From Isoetes taiwanensis (lineage: Eukaryota; Streptophyta; Lycopodiopsida; Isoetales; Isoetaceae), in assembly GCA_021234155.1 (NCBI GenBank), contig JAJEKV010000010.1, positions 18,015,418-18,079,417 of the forward strand: DNA of 64,000 bases. The letters are read 5' to 3'. Positions 16,418 to 28,849 of this stretch are shown in pieces. The notes beneath the pieces are model-generated. The model was not told where the DNA came from and made no database searches. It saw nothing but the letters and a program-made list of their open reading frames with translations. The number at the start of each line of letters is the position of its first letter. Positions within the stretch are counted from its first letter, which is position 1. Position numbers and translations under genes: made by a program.

Positions 16418-17778
16418 TCAAAGCATGACATGTCCATCCAGATTCTCAAATAGCACGTGCCTCATTTGATCACCCTGTTTTTTTAAGGACCTGTTCATGG
16501 CTTCTGTTTCATAGTAATATATTGGTGGAGGCTGGTCTTCAATTGGCAGCATATCCCAGCCCTTGTCTTCCATTATACAAAAGTTCCAAAGAACACAACA
16601 TGCATGTATGATCTTTCGAGGCTTTGCCAACATGTACAAGCAAGTGTTTCAGAATTTTAAATTTTTCCTTCACAATACCAAATCCATTTTCTACACACAC
16701 TCTGCCCCTACAAATCCTTTTGTTAAACTTACCATATGCACCCTGATTTTGAGGAAAGACTTTAAGGAGAAAGGGCCTGCTAGAATAAGTTGAATCACCT
16801 AATAGTAATGGTGGAATAGTTACCTGAACTTCCTGGTCTGTAGGCTGCCCCTTCTTCAGCTTTCTGCCACTCAAAGTCACCAATGGTTCTTGTAAAATTT
16901 GTTTCGAAGCAATTTTATTATAAATGGAGCTCTTCTTGAACTGGTTGGAATCATGGACTGAACCTGTTCTAGTTACACAAACATTTATAAACAATCTGCT
17001 ATGTGTAACAATTCCTTGCATGAGACATGAGTGCCTCTTATGTCTGCTGTAATAGTCTTCCCCATTGTCCTTTTTCTTGGGTTTCCTCCATAAAAAAAAA
17101 TATATGGGAACTGTCAACTGCACCATATGTATTGGGCAACCCAGTTGCATCATGGAATTCCTTGATACACTGAGTTAATCTTGCTCCTGTGGGCATTGCA
17201 ACAAACCGTTTGTACAGCATTGTCTTGGAAGCCAATACAAGCGTGACTTTCTTGGTATATTTTTGAACTGTTGCTTTCCCAACATAAAATCTTTGTCCCA
17301 CATGTAAGGGCATATCCCCGTGTGCCAGAAAATACAGAACCATAGCAACTGCTTTCCTTGGATCAACAGGGGGCCTCACTTTAATCCTGGGCCTGACAAG
17401 ATAAGGCACAATTAAACCTACCAGTCTCTCGAATGTGGCCCTCTTCATCCTGTAAAATTGGTGCCATATATCATCTTCGAAGGATGGGAGACAATTTCAA
17501 GCATGGTTATCGATGTTATCCCACTGTGTTCTTTGCCTAGGAGCAATCCAAAATCTTCTTGGTGGTCTTCTAACCCTACTCGAACCCGCAACCATTAAAG
17601 CTGCAGATGCGCAGAAAAACATACCATTGTTATCTTGTAAAACCTCATCATCGAACAGGGTCATTGGGTCTTCTAGCTCGTTGAGTTCCAGTAGCTGCAA
17701 ACAGTATCTCTGTAATGCAAATCCGAGTGTCAAAGCCCGAAAAAGCATTGCAATCATGCCAAGAATGACCGGATCCAT
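16418..17778 (-). pseudogene. HARBI1-like DDE transposase, element B, one nonsense codon and two frameshifts
   Basis: Starts at ATG 17778 (MDPVILGMIAM, as in A). A TGA at 17497-17499 replaces the Trp codon seen in A after IDNHA; the frame then continues. A frameshift at a run of nine A bases (about 17092-17100 on the + strand) splits the first-Asp motif region (GAVDSSHIFF), and another near 16630 precedes the C-terminal helix. Second Asp in LLLGDSTYSSRPFL, Glu in RVCVENGFGIVKEKFKIL. All three acids remain. Length about 450 codons, as in A. Function as for the element A transposase. Confidence 0.87.
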
Positions 17779-18100
17779 AGTTTAGTGGCCGGAATCGAAA
17801 GACTGGGGAGGCAAAACTAGAAATGAAATATCCCACATAGCCCGCCGAACCAAGAAAAAAACAGGCTTGAATATCCCACAATTTGGCGCCCGAATGGAAC
17901 GTTACGGTTGAATTATCCCACAAAGAGTTAGATGGGGCCGGAATGGATGCACGATCGAAAATCCGACAAACAAAGAAAAATTCTCGCCAATAACGAGGGT
18001 CATTAAGCCTCGAGACAATTGTCTCTCCCTCCCCCAAAAAATAATGACATTTAGGGGAGGAACCGTGATGACGAGAGATGGATTTTTTACGAGCATGTGG

Positions 18101-19012
<912 letters not shown>

Positions 19013-19029
19013 CTAGATGCGGGAATTAT

Positions 19030-19354
19030 CCTCCCCTTTTTTTTTGAAGAACTGGAACACTTATATTAAAAGAATGGCAATGATACAAGATGAGTAGTGA
19101 GGAAAAAGAATGCCCCGAAGGGACAAAGACACCTCAGCACTCCATACTAAAAAACTAGTGCGTAAACTTCCAATCACCTCTAGTTATCACTGTGCAAACT
19201 CCTCATTCGCATTTACAATGTCCAAAATATCTCGCCAGATGCGAAACTTTGTCTCCTCTTGGCCAGTAACACAAGAAAGCTCTGGAATAGCTTATGTCTG
19301 AGTCGTGGAACTAGAGAGGCTGCAGGTTGCTGAATCCCTTGAAAAATATATAAA
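19030..19354 (-). mobile_element. Short retro-insertion (SINE or truncated LINE tail) with 17-bp target duplication
   Basis: A 325-bp insert bounded by perfect direct repeats CTAGATGCGGGAATTAT at 19013-19029 and 19355-19371. On the minus strand it ends in a short poly(A) (T run at 19037-19045) preceded by a stretch with TTCGGGGCAT, as seen in plant LINE/SINE 3' regions. No RNA polymerase III boxes could be assigned, so a 5'-truncated LINE is as likely as a SINE. Confidence 0.75.
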
Positions 19355-19371
19355 CTAGATGCGGGAATTAT

Positions 19372-19985
19372 TCTGGGGGTGTTAGGCAAGCTTGCTAAAA
19401 ATATGATTAGTAATTCATTTTGTAGCATCCACGGAATAGTTTGAGGCCTAGGCTTATTTAGCTTAACATTTTTGGTACCCGCACCATAGAAATATTTGGG
19501 ATGAATTTTGAGTTTGTTTAGCTAAGTGCTAGAAAGTCTGAGAGGGAAAATTTGTAGAGTTTATCTAAATCACATAAAGTGATGAGATTAGTTTCGGGCA
19601 AATTTAGCTAAGGTCATTATGGCTAATTGAAAGTATGCTAAGTAACTTACTTTTTGGTTACAACAAAACTCTGTATGTTCCAACTTTAGCAGTTCTACAA
19701 TGTATTTGTAGCACCTTTTAGTCCATTTATATGTAACAATATGTTCCCCTGCTTTTCTGTCATCATTAGTGCTCGATGTCTCCAATGAAGATCCCTTCAT
19801 ACATATTTCTTTGTAGACAATACCTCACTTTTACTATCTCTAAACCCTGTCATCTCTATTTTTCTTCTAGAGTTCAAGTCTTTCTTATCAATACGAAACT
19901 GCTATTCTGCCTCAAAAAACCTGTTGACGTAAATTCACATTATCACTAAGAGTATGCAACAGTCCCTTGTTCAAGAAAGAAAGAA
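19372..19985. other. Non-coding stretch
   Basis: About 610 bp, AT-rich, nothing recognisable. Confidence 0.5.
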
Positions 19986-20130
19986 TTGAATTATATTGAC
20001 TTGAATTTTATTATCCACAGAGACCAATAGGCCTATGAGACCCAAATAAAAAACAGTTGGCCTATTACTGTCCAAGGCTAAGAAATCCCAACCCCGAAGG
20101 GTTTCCAAGGGCAAACTCTTAGAAGTTGGA
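19986..20130 (-). mobile_element. LINE 3' untranslated relic
   Basis: Contains GAGACCAATAGG, then ATGAGACCC, then a GAAGGGTTTCCAAGGGCAAA-type stretch in the same order and spacing as the 3' end of LINE-3 at 56705-56830. An AAAGAAAGAATTG tail lies on its left. Only the 3' untranslated end is left. Confidence 0.6.
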
Positions 20131-20785
20131 AAGCTGATACTTTAACGGACGTCCCAAAGTGATTGAGCTGATCAATATAACATTAGTTCCAGAGACAAAA
20201 TCAATTTAGTATACAAAAGGACTTGGGAACTGGCTCTGGAATGAATGGTTGTTTGTATGCCCAATCAAGACAATTATTTGTTTCAAAAGAAAGCTAACAC
20301 ATATCCTACAGCTATGCTAACGTGGGCTCATATGATTGTTTAGTTTTTCTGTTTCTTTTCAAAAACACAGCTTCATTAAATGATGTAAAGACCAAATGCT
20401 AGTTACTGCTTTGGATATCTTTTTTCAAAGCCCACCACCATCAGGTTTCCAAAGATCTGCCATCCAACATATTTAACAAATCAATGGGTCAAATCACATA
20501 TTTTCAAGCCCTTCTCACAAATTTTCAATGGGCCAAAGAGACTCACGATGTATCATGTAACATCAGCACCCTTTGCCTAATATATGGAGGCTCCAATTGC
20601 AAGATAGAATATCTTATAAGTTACTCTCGCAGATCCTTGTCACAGATGAGGTAACTCTCACAACCTTGGTAACATTGAGGTCCAATATCTTGTATTACAT
20701 GCTCCCGGATCAGATTCAAAGCCGTCTTCTTTTGTCACTGTATCTGTCATCCACACCCTGACTATGCCTTTTCGCCCGTATCACC
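20131..20785. other. Non-coding stretch next to a copia fragment
   Basis: About 650 bp. 20570-20785 could be the remains of a copia 3' region, since it directly follows the end of pol on the minus strand, but no LTR pair is visible in the window. Confidence 0.35.
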
Positions 20786-21320
20786 TGCCTCTTCTTTCGG
20801 CTAATGCTTTCGTTAAGATATCTACTTCTTGTTCGACAGTTGGAATATATTGCAGCTCAACTTCGCCTTCTGCCACTTTCTCTCTTATGAAATGATAAAT
20901 CGGATTAATATGTTTCATCCTTAGTGCAATACTGGATTCTTAGTAATTGCTATACAACTCTTATTGTCACAATACAATTTAGTTGGGCAATTTTGCTTCT
21001 CTCCCAATTCTTGGAACAATCGCCTTAACCAAATTATTTCTCTACTTAGCAAAGAGGCAGCAACATATTCTGATTCAGCACTTGACATGGCCACACAATT
21101 TTGCTTTTTGCTACGCCATGAGATCACCGTACTATTAAACTTACACAAATATCTGGTTGTGAATTTTTGTTCATGCATCACCTGCCCAATCCGCATCTGT
21201 GTGGCCAGTTAGTTCCGCATAGCCAACCACCTTAGGATTACTATCAAAGCTTTTAGTATACCAAATACCATAGCACATTGTACCCTTCAAGTATCTAAGG
21301 ATACGCTTAGCAGCTATCTA
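20786..21320 (-). pseudogene. Ty1/copia pol C-terminus (RT end and RNase H), fragment
   Basis: On the minus strand: AKRILRYLKGT and HTDADWAG (end of RT and start of RNase H), a frameshift near 21180, then VISWRSKKQNCVAMSSAESE, EIIWLRRLFQELG, LYCDNKSCIAI, and the usual copia ending (HFIREKVAEGEVELQYI, DILTKAL). About 175 codons. RNase H normally degrades the RNA strand during reverse transcription. Gag, integrase and most of RT are missing on this strand. Confidence 0.85.
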
Positions 21321-21463
21321 ATGTTTCCATCCTGGGTCATTCAAATATCCAAGCACTTTCCAAACACATTTTATCTTCACCATTATGATAAAACTACAGC
21401 TTTCCACACCCTTTTACTTTGTGCAAATCATCGTTATGAGCCTTGCTTTGATACCATTGTGAA

Positions 21464-22051
21464 ATGGTGGGTAATGGTAGAAGAATACATGTTGAGAGAA
21501 AAGGGAAATTGTATTGCTTGGACGCTATTCCTCGTGTTGGAAGTGTGGGTTTATTGGACTTATGGCATCTGAGACTTGCACATGTAAATTATGCAACCAA
21601 AAAAATCATGAGCAAACATGAATTGGGAGAAGATTTGCCTACCAATATAGCTGCAGGAGAGCATAAAATATACCGGGGTTGTATGCTTGGCAAGCAGGCT
21701 AGACATAGTTTCAAGTCTAGTCTTGCTAAAACTTTGGGAGTTCTAAATTTGGTACATTCAGATTTGTGCGGACCCATGCGTATTCAAAGCATGAGTGGCA
21801 AGACATATTCCATGACGTTTATTGATGATTTATCCCAGAGAATAAAATGTTATTTTTTAAAATCTAAAGATCAAGCATTTCAGGCATTCAAATTTTATCA
21901 CGTTGAAGCCAAGCGTGAGACGTCTAGGAGATTGAAGCGTTTACAGTCTGATTCTGGGGGAGATTACATGTCTTGCACACATGCAATTTTTGTCATGAAA
22001 AGGGGATTCGATGTTAATTTATGTGCAAACATACATCACAATAGAATTTAA
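21464..22051 (+). pseudogene. Ty1/copia pol: GAG-pre-integrase and integrase start, fragment
   Basis: On the plus strand: DLWHLRLAHVNYATKKIM (pre-integrase domain), a zinc-binding-like stretch in which one Cys is retained (GCMLGKQARHSFKSS), then the integrase core with LVHSDLCGPM and MTFIDDLSQ, ending at LKRLQSDSGGDYMS. The second catalytic Asp (QSDSGG) is present and the Glu motif is lost. It points away from the fragment at 20786-21320, so the two pieces are not simply one element. The frame is open for 195 codons. Confidence 0.85.
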
Positions 22052-22600
22052 CAATCTCTTGAAAAAATAGCCTTGATATTGCTGAATCTTCATTGTAAGA
22101 ACCTACACTCTATCTTAAAATGTCATCAACACTGATCATTGAATGCACAACTTTTAGATTCCACATTTACAGAAGATCTTTACATAGGATACACATTTTT
22201 ATTGTGGGCAAAACCAATTTAATTTACAAATGGATTGCTATTTGAATGCTAATTATGCATGGACATTTGTTTTCCATACTGAATCCACCATATTTCTAAA
22301 GATCTGCCATAGTCAACATTTTCAGCATGTCCACCAGACTTATCTCTAGAGAGACACAATGGATTTCAAATCAAAGTCCTTACGATTTTTTCAATGGGCC
22401 AGATCATGGACTCACAACGTGATATGGGGTACAAAAGCTAGCAATCCTCTATCAGAGCCCAAGCTCATCATCTGCATTTCAAACAGATTTTATTGCAAAG
22501 AAATAAATCAAAATTTGCCATGGCATCTAATTTTGCTTTTTTAGACGTAAATGGTCTATTAGAGAGATTGCTTCAAACACTCATCACTCAGTGCTCTAAG

Positions 22601-22831
22601 AGGCGCCTCATATGTAAATATTTTAGTATTCACACGTAGTTCATCTGAGATAACAGGTTTGACATCTGAGCCCTTCATCCGGAACTGCTGGAGCAGTTTA
22701 GGGATGCCTCACATGTCACTGCCTCACATGTAAACTGCTCCAGCAGTTCCTGGATGAACGGCTCAGACGTCAAACCGGCCGTCTCAGATGAACTACATGT
22801 GAATACTAAAAGATTTACATATGAGGCGCCT
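22601..22831. mobile_element. Fold-back MITE
   Basis: A 231-bp inverted repeat with about 100-bp arms (22601-22700 and 22731-22831) and a 30-bp loop. Outer ends are AGGCGCCTCATATGTAAAT and its complement. Inner arm ends are AACTGCTGGAGCAGTTTA and its complement. There are a few mismatches in the arms (for example CCGG versus CAGG). No coding capacity. No clear target duplication found. Confidence 0.8.
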
Positions 22832-22839
22832 CTTTACAC

Positions 22840-23608
22840 GTGAGCCTCTCAACGGCTTAATGCCCGACAAAAGCTTGCCTATGACATGTGAGGTGTCTCT
22901 AATATAGATGGGTTAGAGGCTGGAACTGATATGTAAGAATCATCACCCCACTAGGCCGGCCACCTTAATCTAGAAATATGTAGTTGTTTGCATCTTAATC
23001 ATTATAGACCTAGTTCTTGTTGAGTATAACAGATGATCAGAAATTGCTTTTGTACCAATACAGCTCTTTATCTGGCGTCGATACACGTCAACCACCAAGA
23101 CAAACGTAGATTTTTAAAGAATGCCACTTGGAATTTTGCTGGCTTTCTTACTTGTGACCATTGTCAAATTTTTATAATATCTTGGATGGATAAGGGTGGT
23201 TCGAAAAGCAAGATGTTGTGCATGGAGGGTTGCCCTCTTATGCCTCGAGGGTAATGTTTATGTAATATTAGAGAATCTGCAAAAGGAATCCCCTGACTAT
23301 ACCCTGAATCATAAGTCAGAGCTTGTTGTACACATTCGGTCCACTGTGTTGCTATGTGGATAAAAAGGCTCACATATTTCTGTCTCCATTCAAGTTCTTA
23401 TTATAGTGTGTGCCATTGATACGTCTTCAATCAAGTCTTTGAAGTTGCTTAGAAATTCTATTCTGGCCACGTTTGCTGCATTAGAACCTGTAGCATATCT
23501 AAAATCACATGGTGCAGGTGCTCCAAACAAAGTCTTGCCTTCTTCATATCCTTTTGCTATGAGATCCCTTATTAGTGTTCTCAAGTAAGAAGTTTAACTC
23601 CTGCAAAC
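22840..23608. other. Stretch with no gene I can support
   Basis: About 770 bp left of the large transposon. A minus-strand open stretch at 23390-23584 (KTLFGAPAPCDFRYATG) reads like coding sequence but belongs to no family I recognise. Confidence 0.4.
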
Positions 23609-23857
23609 ATTAGGGTGAAAGCGCATAGGTGGGGGACATTTCCTTTGTCAGCGACACATAGTGCTTTAGGGGTGCTTGACCCATTTACTAAGTTTGTTTT
23701 AGGGCCAGTCAAGAACAAAAAGTGACGGTTAGGTCTTCGACGACGCCAAAGAAACTCATTCAATCGGATTTAGAAGTTGGTTGTGCCATGTCAGCAATCC
23801 GGAAGTAGGAGGATCTGCTTCTCCTGCTACTTTTTGGATTGCAGCAGCCAAAAATAG

Positions 23858-26800
23858 AATTTTGAAAATGGAATTGTGGTTTGGAATTTTGTGTTTTGTA
23901 GCTTTCTGCTTCATGCAATTGATTGGTATGTCGTGGATTTGCTTGCTCAATATGCTGTTGAATTTGCAGCACGATTTGGAAATGAAGATTTCGAGGACAG
24001 TGCAAGATCCTTGGGAATTAAGATTGCAGAATCTCTTGCAAAATTTGAAGTGTAGAGGGAAGACAGCAATGAAAATGAGATGCTAGACATTATGGAACCA
24101 AATTTGCCTGAGGTAATGTCTTCTCCAGTTCCTCTTAATAAGATTCCTGAAAATATAGAACCATGTTTGGAAAAATGTAGTAAAGTTTGCAATTGTATCT
24201 CTGAATACTGCATGTCGTAGAATTTTGGCTGCTAGAAGGAAAATACAGAGAGCCAAGAAGAGGGAGAGGCAATAAAAAAATTTGATGGTAGGAGCAGGCG
24301 AAGGCAAAGACAAGAAGAAACCTTCTACTAGAAAGAAACAAAAAGATGCTAAGCTGATTGTGGATTTTGTAAATAAGATATGCCAAAATTATGATTTAAA
24401 TGATAGGGAGGAGGTCATATCCAGAGCTGGTGAACAACTTCCAGAATTTGGTTTTATTGGCAATAAGAATTTAAATGTGTACAAGCATGTAGTTGAGAAT
24501 GTGAAGAATACTCTTGATAATAAGAAACGAGGTAGGACACAAGACATTAACCATGCAAGAGCATCTACCTTGATGATGGCTGTAAATGAAAAGAGCAATA
24601 GGGCAGCAGTTGCAAAAGTATTGAATTTGAGGAGAAAGGCTGTCTATGCTGCTCTAGACAAAAAGAAGATTGCTGACTTTGGAGGACCGTGGTCCATGTT
24701 TAAGAATAAGGCCAGATTTGACAGGTTAAGTGATGAAGACCGTGAAAAGGTATATAATTTTTGGGTTTCTAAAACAAGAGTGTCTCCAAACAAAAGGCAA
24801 GTCATTAAATTGAGACGACAAAATAATGATGCTAAACTGTCAAAGAATAATAATATGCAACCAATCCACTATCTAGAAGAGACTCAGGTATGATAATGCT
24901 TGTTCTTTATTACAGTACAAAAGTTTAATACTAATTGCTTACTGTATTGCAGGTCATGTTCTTTAGGAGATTCAAGCGTGAACATCCGAATGTGAGGATA
25001 GGGCTCAAGCTTTTCGAAAGTTAGAAACCTAAATTTGTGAGAAGACTTAAAGAGAGAGAAACATGTTGTTGTATATATCACATGAAAATGGAATTCATTA
25101 GGCAGGCAATCAATAAAATAAGACGAGATTCTAACATTCATGGTGCAAGTTGTAGTTGCAAATGTGTTGTTTGTGGACCAGGTCCAATTTGTGAAGGCAG
25201 CAATAAGACATTCAGTAGTGTCAGTGATATTTGGAAAACTATGGTTTGCCCGAAGAATGAAGAGGCTGATTGGTACAAGCCTAACTGTTTGGCAATGGAA
25301 TGCAACCGCTGTGGGCTAAAATCTTTCAATAAATGCCCCAAGGAAAAGAGCAAACGGATGAGAGTTGAACAGAAGAACTTCGAGAAGGTGAGCATTTGTT
25401 ATTCTGTTGACATTCTTTTCGTGTATTGAGTAGGGGCAGATTTGGTACAACTTGCATGGCCTTCTTTTTACATGTTTTGGCCTTCTTACATAGGCTGCTG
25501 GATTGTATTAGGAGATTTGTAAATGCTTTGACGGAATTCTAAATGCATACATGGCTTCTCTTTACATACATTTTGCCATATGTTGATTCTTTATTTCTTT
25601 CAGGTCAAAGAAACCTTCATCAAGGATGCTGGCATAGGTGGTAAACCAATTGTCAAAACCAAGGACGTTATGAGGTTGGTTTATAAAGCCACATCATTGC
25701 ACGAGTTCATGGTACACGCTGATAAGGTGATCAAGCAATTCATTCCTCACAATTACACTGCAAGGTGGCAAGCAGAACAGTTCAAATTGTGTTTGCAAAC
25801 ATTTCCTGAAGGTACCATTATTTCTACATTTAAAATTCAGCAGGAGGTTCAGTCCATGCATTGGCACTATGATCAATGTTCCATACTAGTTCACATCACC
25901 TACAGGCATGCAAAGAAAGAAGAGACTTCGAATATTTGTGTCAGTGACCGTAAGTTGGTTAAAGAAACACACTTCTATATTTCTGATGACCGAGAACACG
26001 ACACCTCATTTGTGCAGCATTGCCTTCAGAAGCATGCTAAGTTCTTGAGAAATAAAGGTGTAAGCATCTCTAAGCATGTATTCTTGTCAGACGGTTGCGC
26101 TGCGCAGTTCAAATCTTCCAGGTGTTTCTATTACTTGGGCAGGTTTTTTCAATCCACTGGAATGAAGATAGAATGGAATTTTTTTTCCATCATGCCATGG
26201 CAAGGGGGAACATGATGGTGCCGGGGCTGCGATAAAGAGAATACTAACCAGCGAGATATTGAAGAGAGAAAGTACGCCTTTAAGGAATGCTGAGGATGCG
26301 GTGCAATTCTGGTACTTCAAAGTAAAGGGCAGCAACAAAAACAATAATATCTTAAGGTATCTTATGAACTTTAATTCACATGCAGGTATCAACTTTGGGT
26401 CCTTGCTAATGTGCTATGTTTATCTGTAGGTATTTTTGGCCTGTGAAGGTGGGAGAAGTGTGTAGAACAATAAGAAGGGGACTAAGAAAATACATACTAT
26501 AAGACCCTTCTGCCAAAATAGGCCCACTATGGTTGCTCACAAATTCTTGTCTTGCTTTTGTGCTAGTTGTTGGAAGGGGATATGGAATAGATGTAAGCAT
26601 GCAAAAAGATTGGGATGCTACACATATTCAGAGTTGAAGCCTGAGACATCGTATAAGTAGACATCTATCAACCATGTGCAATACGAAGGGGATAACCAGT
26701 GCAAGGCAGAGCTTGTAGAGATTGGTGACAATTTTGTATTCAATGCAAAAGCCAACAATGAAGAAAATGTTGACTTTTGGATCGTCAAATGTTCTAAACC

Positions 26801-27231
26801 AAAGCACATTGTGCAAAGCGCGTTCAAAGACTATTGGGGCTCTAAGTTCAAAGACAGGTAAGTACTACAAGTGCATCGGCGAAGGTAAGTACGAGCTTCT
26901 AGACCATATGTCAGATGTCAATTGCTATTCACATCTTGTGGTATGTGCAAAGATTGAATTGATTGTTGATGCAAATGATTGCAATTTGTACCATTTACCT
27001 TTGGAAGCACAGGAGCACATCATTGATTCGCTGCCACTACCAGACTCTGAAACATTGGCAAGTGGCATCAAGCAAATGAGCAATAAGACTATCCAAAAGA
27101 AGAGCATTCTAATGGCTGTTAGTAACAAGGTTATGGCGAGGAGAAGGAAGCCCAATGGCAAGAAAAGCCATATGGTTGAAAAGAAAGGAAGTGCAGGTGA
27201 TAAGAGAAAGAGGGCGAGAAATTATATTTGA
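23858..27231 (+). pseudogene. Spliced HGKG-type transposase gene of the two-gene transposon, several lesions
   Basis: Parts in order: an N-terminal helical stretch (VVDLLAQYAVEFAARFGNE) and Cys cluster (CSKVCNCISEYC); a basic region (24300-24360); a helical domain to 24887; intron 24888-24952; exon 24953-25387 with a Cys-rich finger (CKCVVCGPGP to CNRCGLKSFNKC); intron 25388-25603; exon from 25604 with HYDQCSILVHITY, HDTSFVQH, LSDGCAAQFKS (26085-26115), IEWNFF and HGKGEHDGAGAAIKR (26198-26240); a probable intron 26355-26429; then a C-terminal domain (FWIVKCSKPKH, KYYKCIGEGKYELL). Candidate catalytic acids are the Asp of DQC, SDG and HDG. Lesions: in-frame stops near 24046, 25022 and 26500, frameshifts near 24215, 26180 (eight T) and 26862. 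The same signature order occurs, to my memory, in a family annotated as uncharacterised in animals. Confidence 0.7.
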
Positions 27232-28849
27232 GCCGAGCAAACAATATAACATTCTTTTATTCTGATCATTATTGAAGAGGCATTGTTACACTTCTGTAAA
27301 CTCATGTGCTGTCGTATTCTTCAAGGGGACAAATTCCGAGGCAGCACAGAAGATATTGTAACAAATAAGCTTGTTGTTAGTTTGCGAAATTCACACAGGT
27401 CATGTGCTATCATGTAAGCCTTGTAGAGAACTGTTTTCTCTTTGCTATTGTTACATTACAGAAAACATGTGTTCGGATTCAATAGAAGAAAATTTATGTT
27501 TGAGAAATTCACGCATGTCATGTGCTGTCATGTAAGCCTTGTAGAGATCTGTTTTCTCTTTGCTATTGTTACATTACTGTTTTCTCTTTGCTATTGTTCA
27601 AGAATATTTAATGTTTAAGAAATGTTGAAATGTGATGCATTGAGAAGGTTGGATAATGTCATAGTAGGTGGGAGAGAGAATTTGAGAACTACCTGTTACC
27701 AAGTATGTTTCATGTCTTTGTACTGGGGAAGTGTTGCCTGCACTTGCAGAGCCGAATAAATCAGTGTACACGGGGATATAATTCCATTTGAGGGCTACCC
27801 ATTACAGGTATTGAGCTTGAATTTATGGCTCTAACTTGAGTTTGAATTGAGCTTGAATAAGCACTTATGTAAAGTGAAGAGTTCCATGTGTTATAGGCTT
27901 CCCTTCTATACTCACAGCCTTATATCTTCTGCAAATCTGGCCATTAAAATAAGTTATTGTATAATACAGCAATAAAGAATAGAGTCTCTAGCTGAGCAGC
28001 TCGGGCAAACATCAAGTGAAGCTCTTCCAAATGTAGGAGTGTTGGATGTGTTTACTCTTATTTATTGATTGCATTGTCATGTCTCTTTCCGTGTAAAGGA
28101 TTGAACATTCTGCATAAAAATGGGACAACTAAACAGGAGATGATCAGCACGACTGAATGAATGTTGAAATATCAGAAAGGCAACTATAGTAATGCGTCTT
28201 TGAGTCAATATCGATCAAATTTAATGTTCAAGTATGATGCATTACAGAAAACATGTATTCGGATTCAATAGAAGAATATTTAATGTGTTTAAGAAATGTT
28301 TACAATGTTGAAACCTCAATGTTCAAATGAGAAGTCGGCAGCAACACTTTTCGGGGGAAGGATGAAAATAGGGAGGAATGTTGATTTTGCTTATGTTTTC
28401 CTAAGTTCACAGTAGCAATTAATATGTGATGAATTAATTTGCATTCAAGAACTGCATTTGTGGCTTTTGCTTGCAAGTCCTTAGAAGATTTCCAACAGAG
28501 AGTTGTGGTGCACCATGTCTAGGATTATGAATACAGTTCATTGTACCTGTAGACACTAGTTAAAAATTCACAGTAGCAATTTGACAGCATATGCAATTCA
28601 TCTGTTGTAAAAGTTATCAACCTTTTACCTTTACAAATTCAAATGACAACTTCATGAAAACTGTCTGACATAATATTCTCTGCATTGCTCAAAATTACAT
28701 TACTCCAATTACAAAGCATTAGTAGTCCATATGATACAATGCCAGATAGTTTATACTCGAATCTTTACACAAAATGCTGCCAACATAAATAAAGCAGACA
28801 AGGTAGGTACAGAAGCCAAGCAACAAAAAAAAAGGTAGGCACTTGCTTT
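27232..28849. other. Central non-coding part of the two-gene transposon, with direct repeats
   Basis: 1.6 kb between the convergent genes. TCATGTGCTRTCATGTAAGC followed by TTGTAGAGA and TGTTTTCTCTTTGCTATTG occurs at about 27401-27455 and 27518-27570, the last word again at 27580. ACAGAAAACATGT-TTCGGATTCAATAGAA occurs at 27463 and 28248. Such imperfect direct repeats may be transposase-binding or mere duplication. No gene seen. Confidence 0.55.

Noticed and set aside
23390-23584. 64-codon minus-strand frame left of the large transposon
   Set aside because: Coding-like composition but no recognisable family, splice sites or neighbours.
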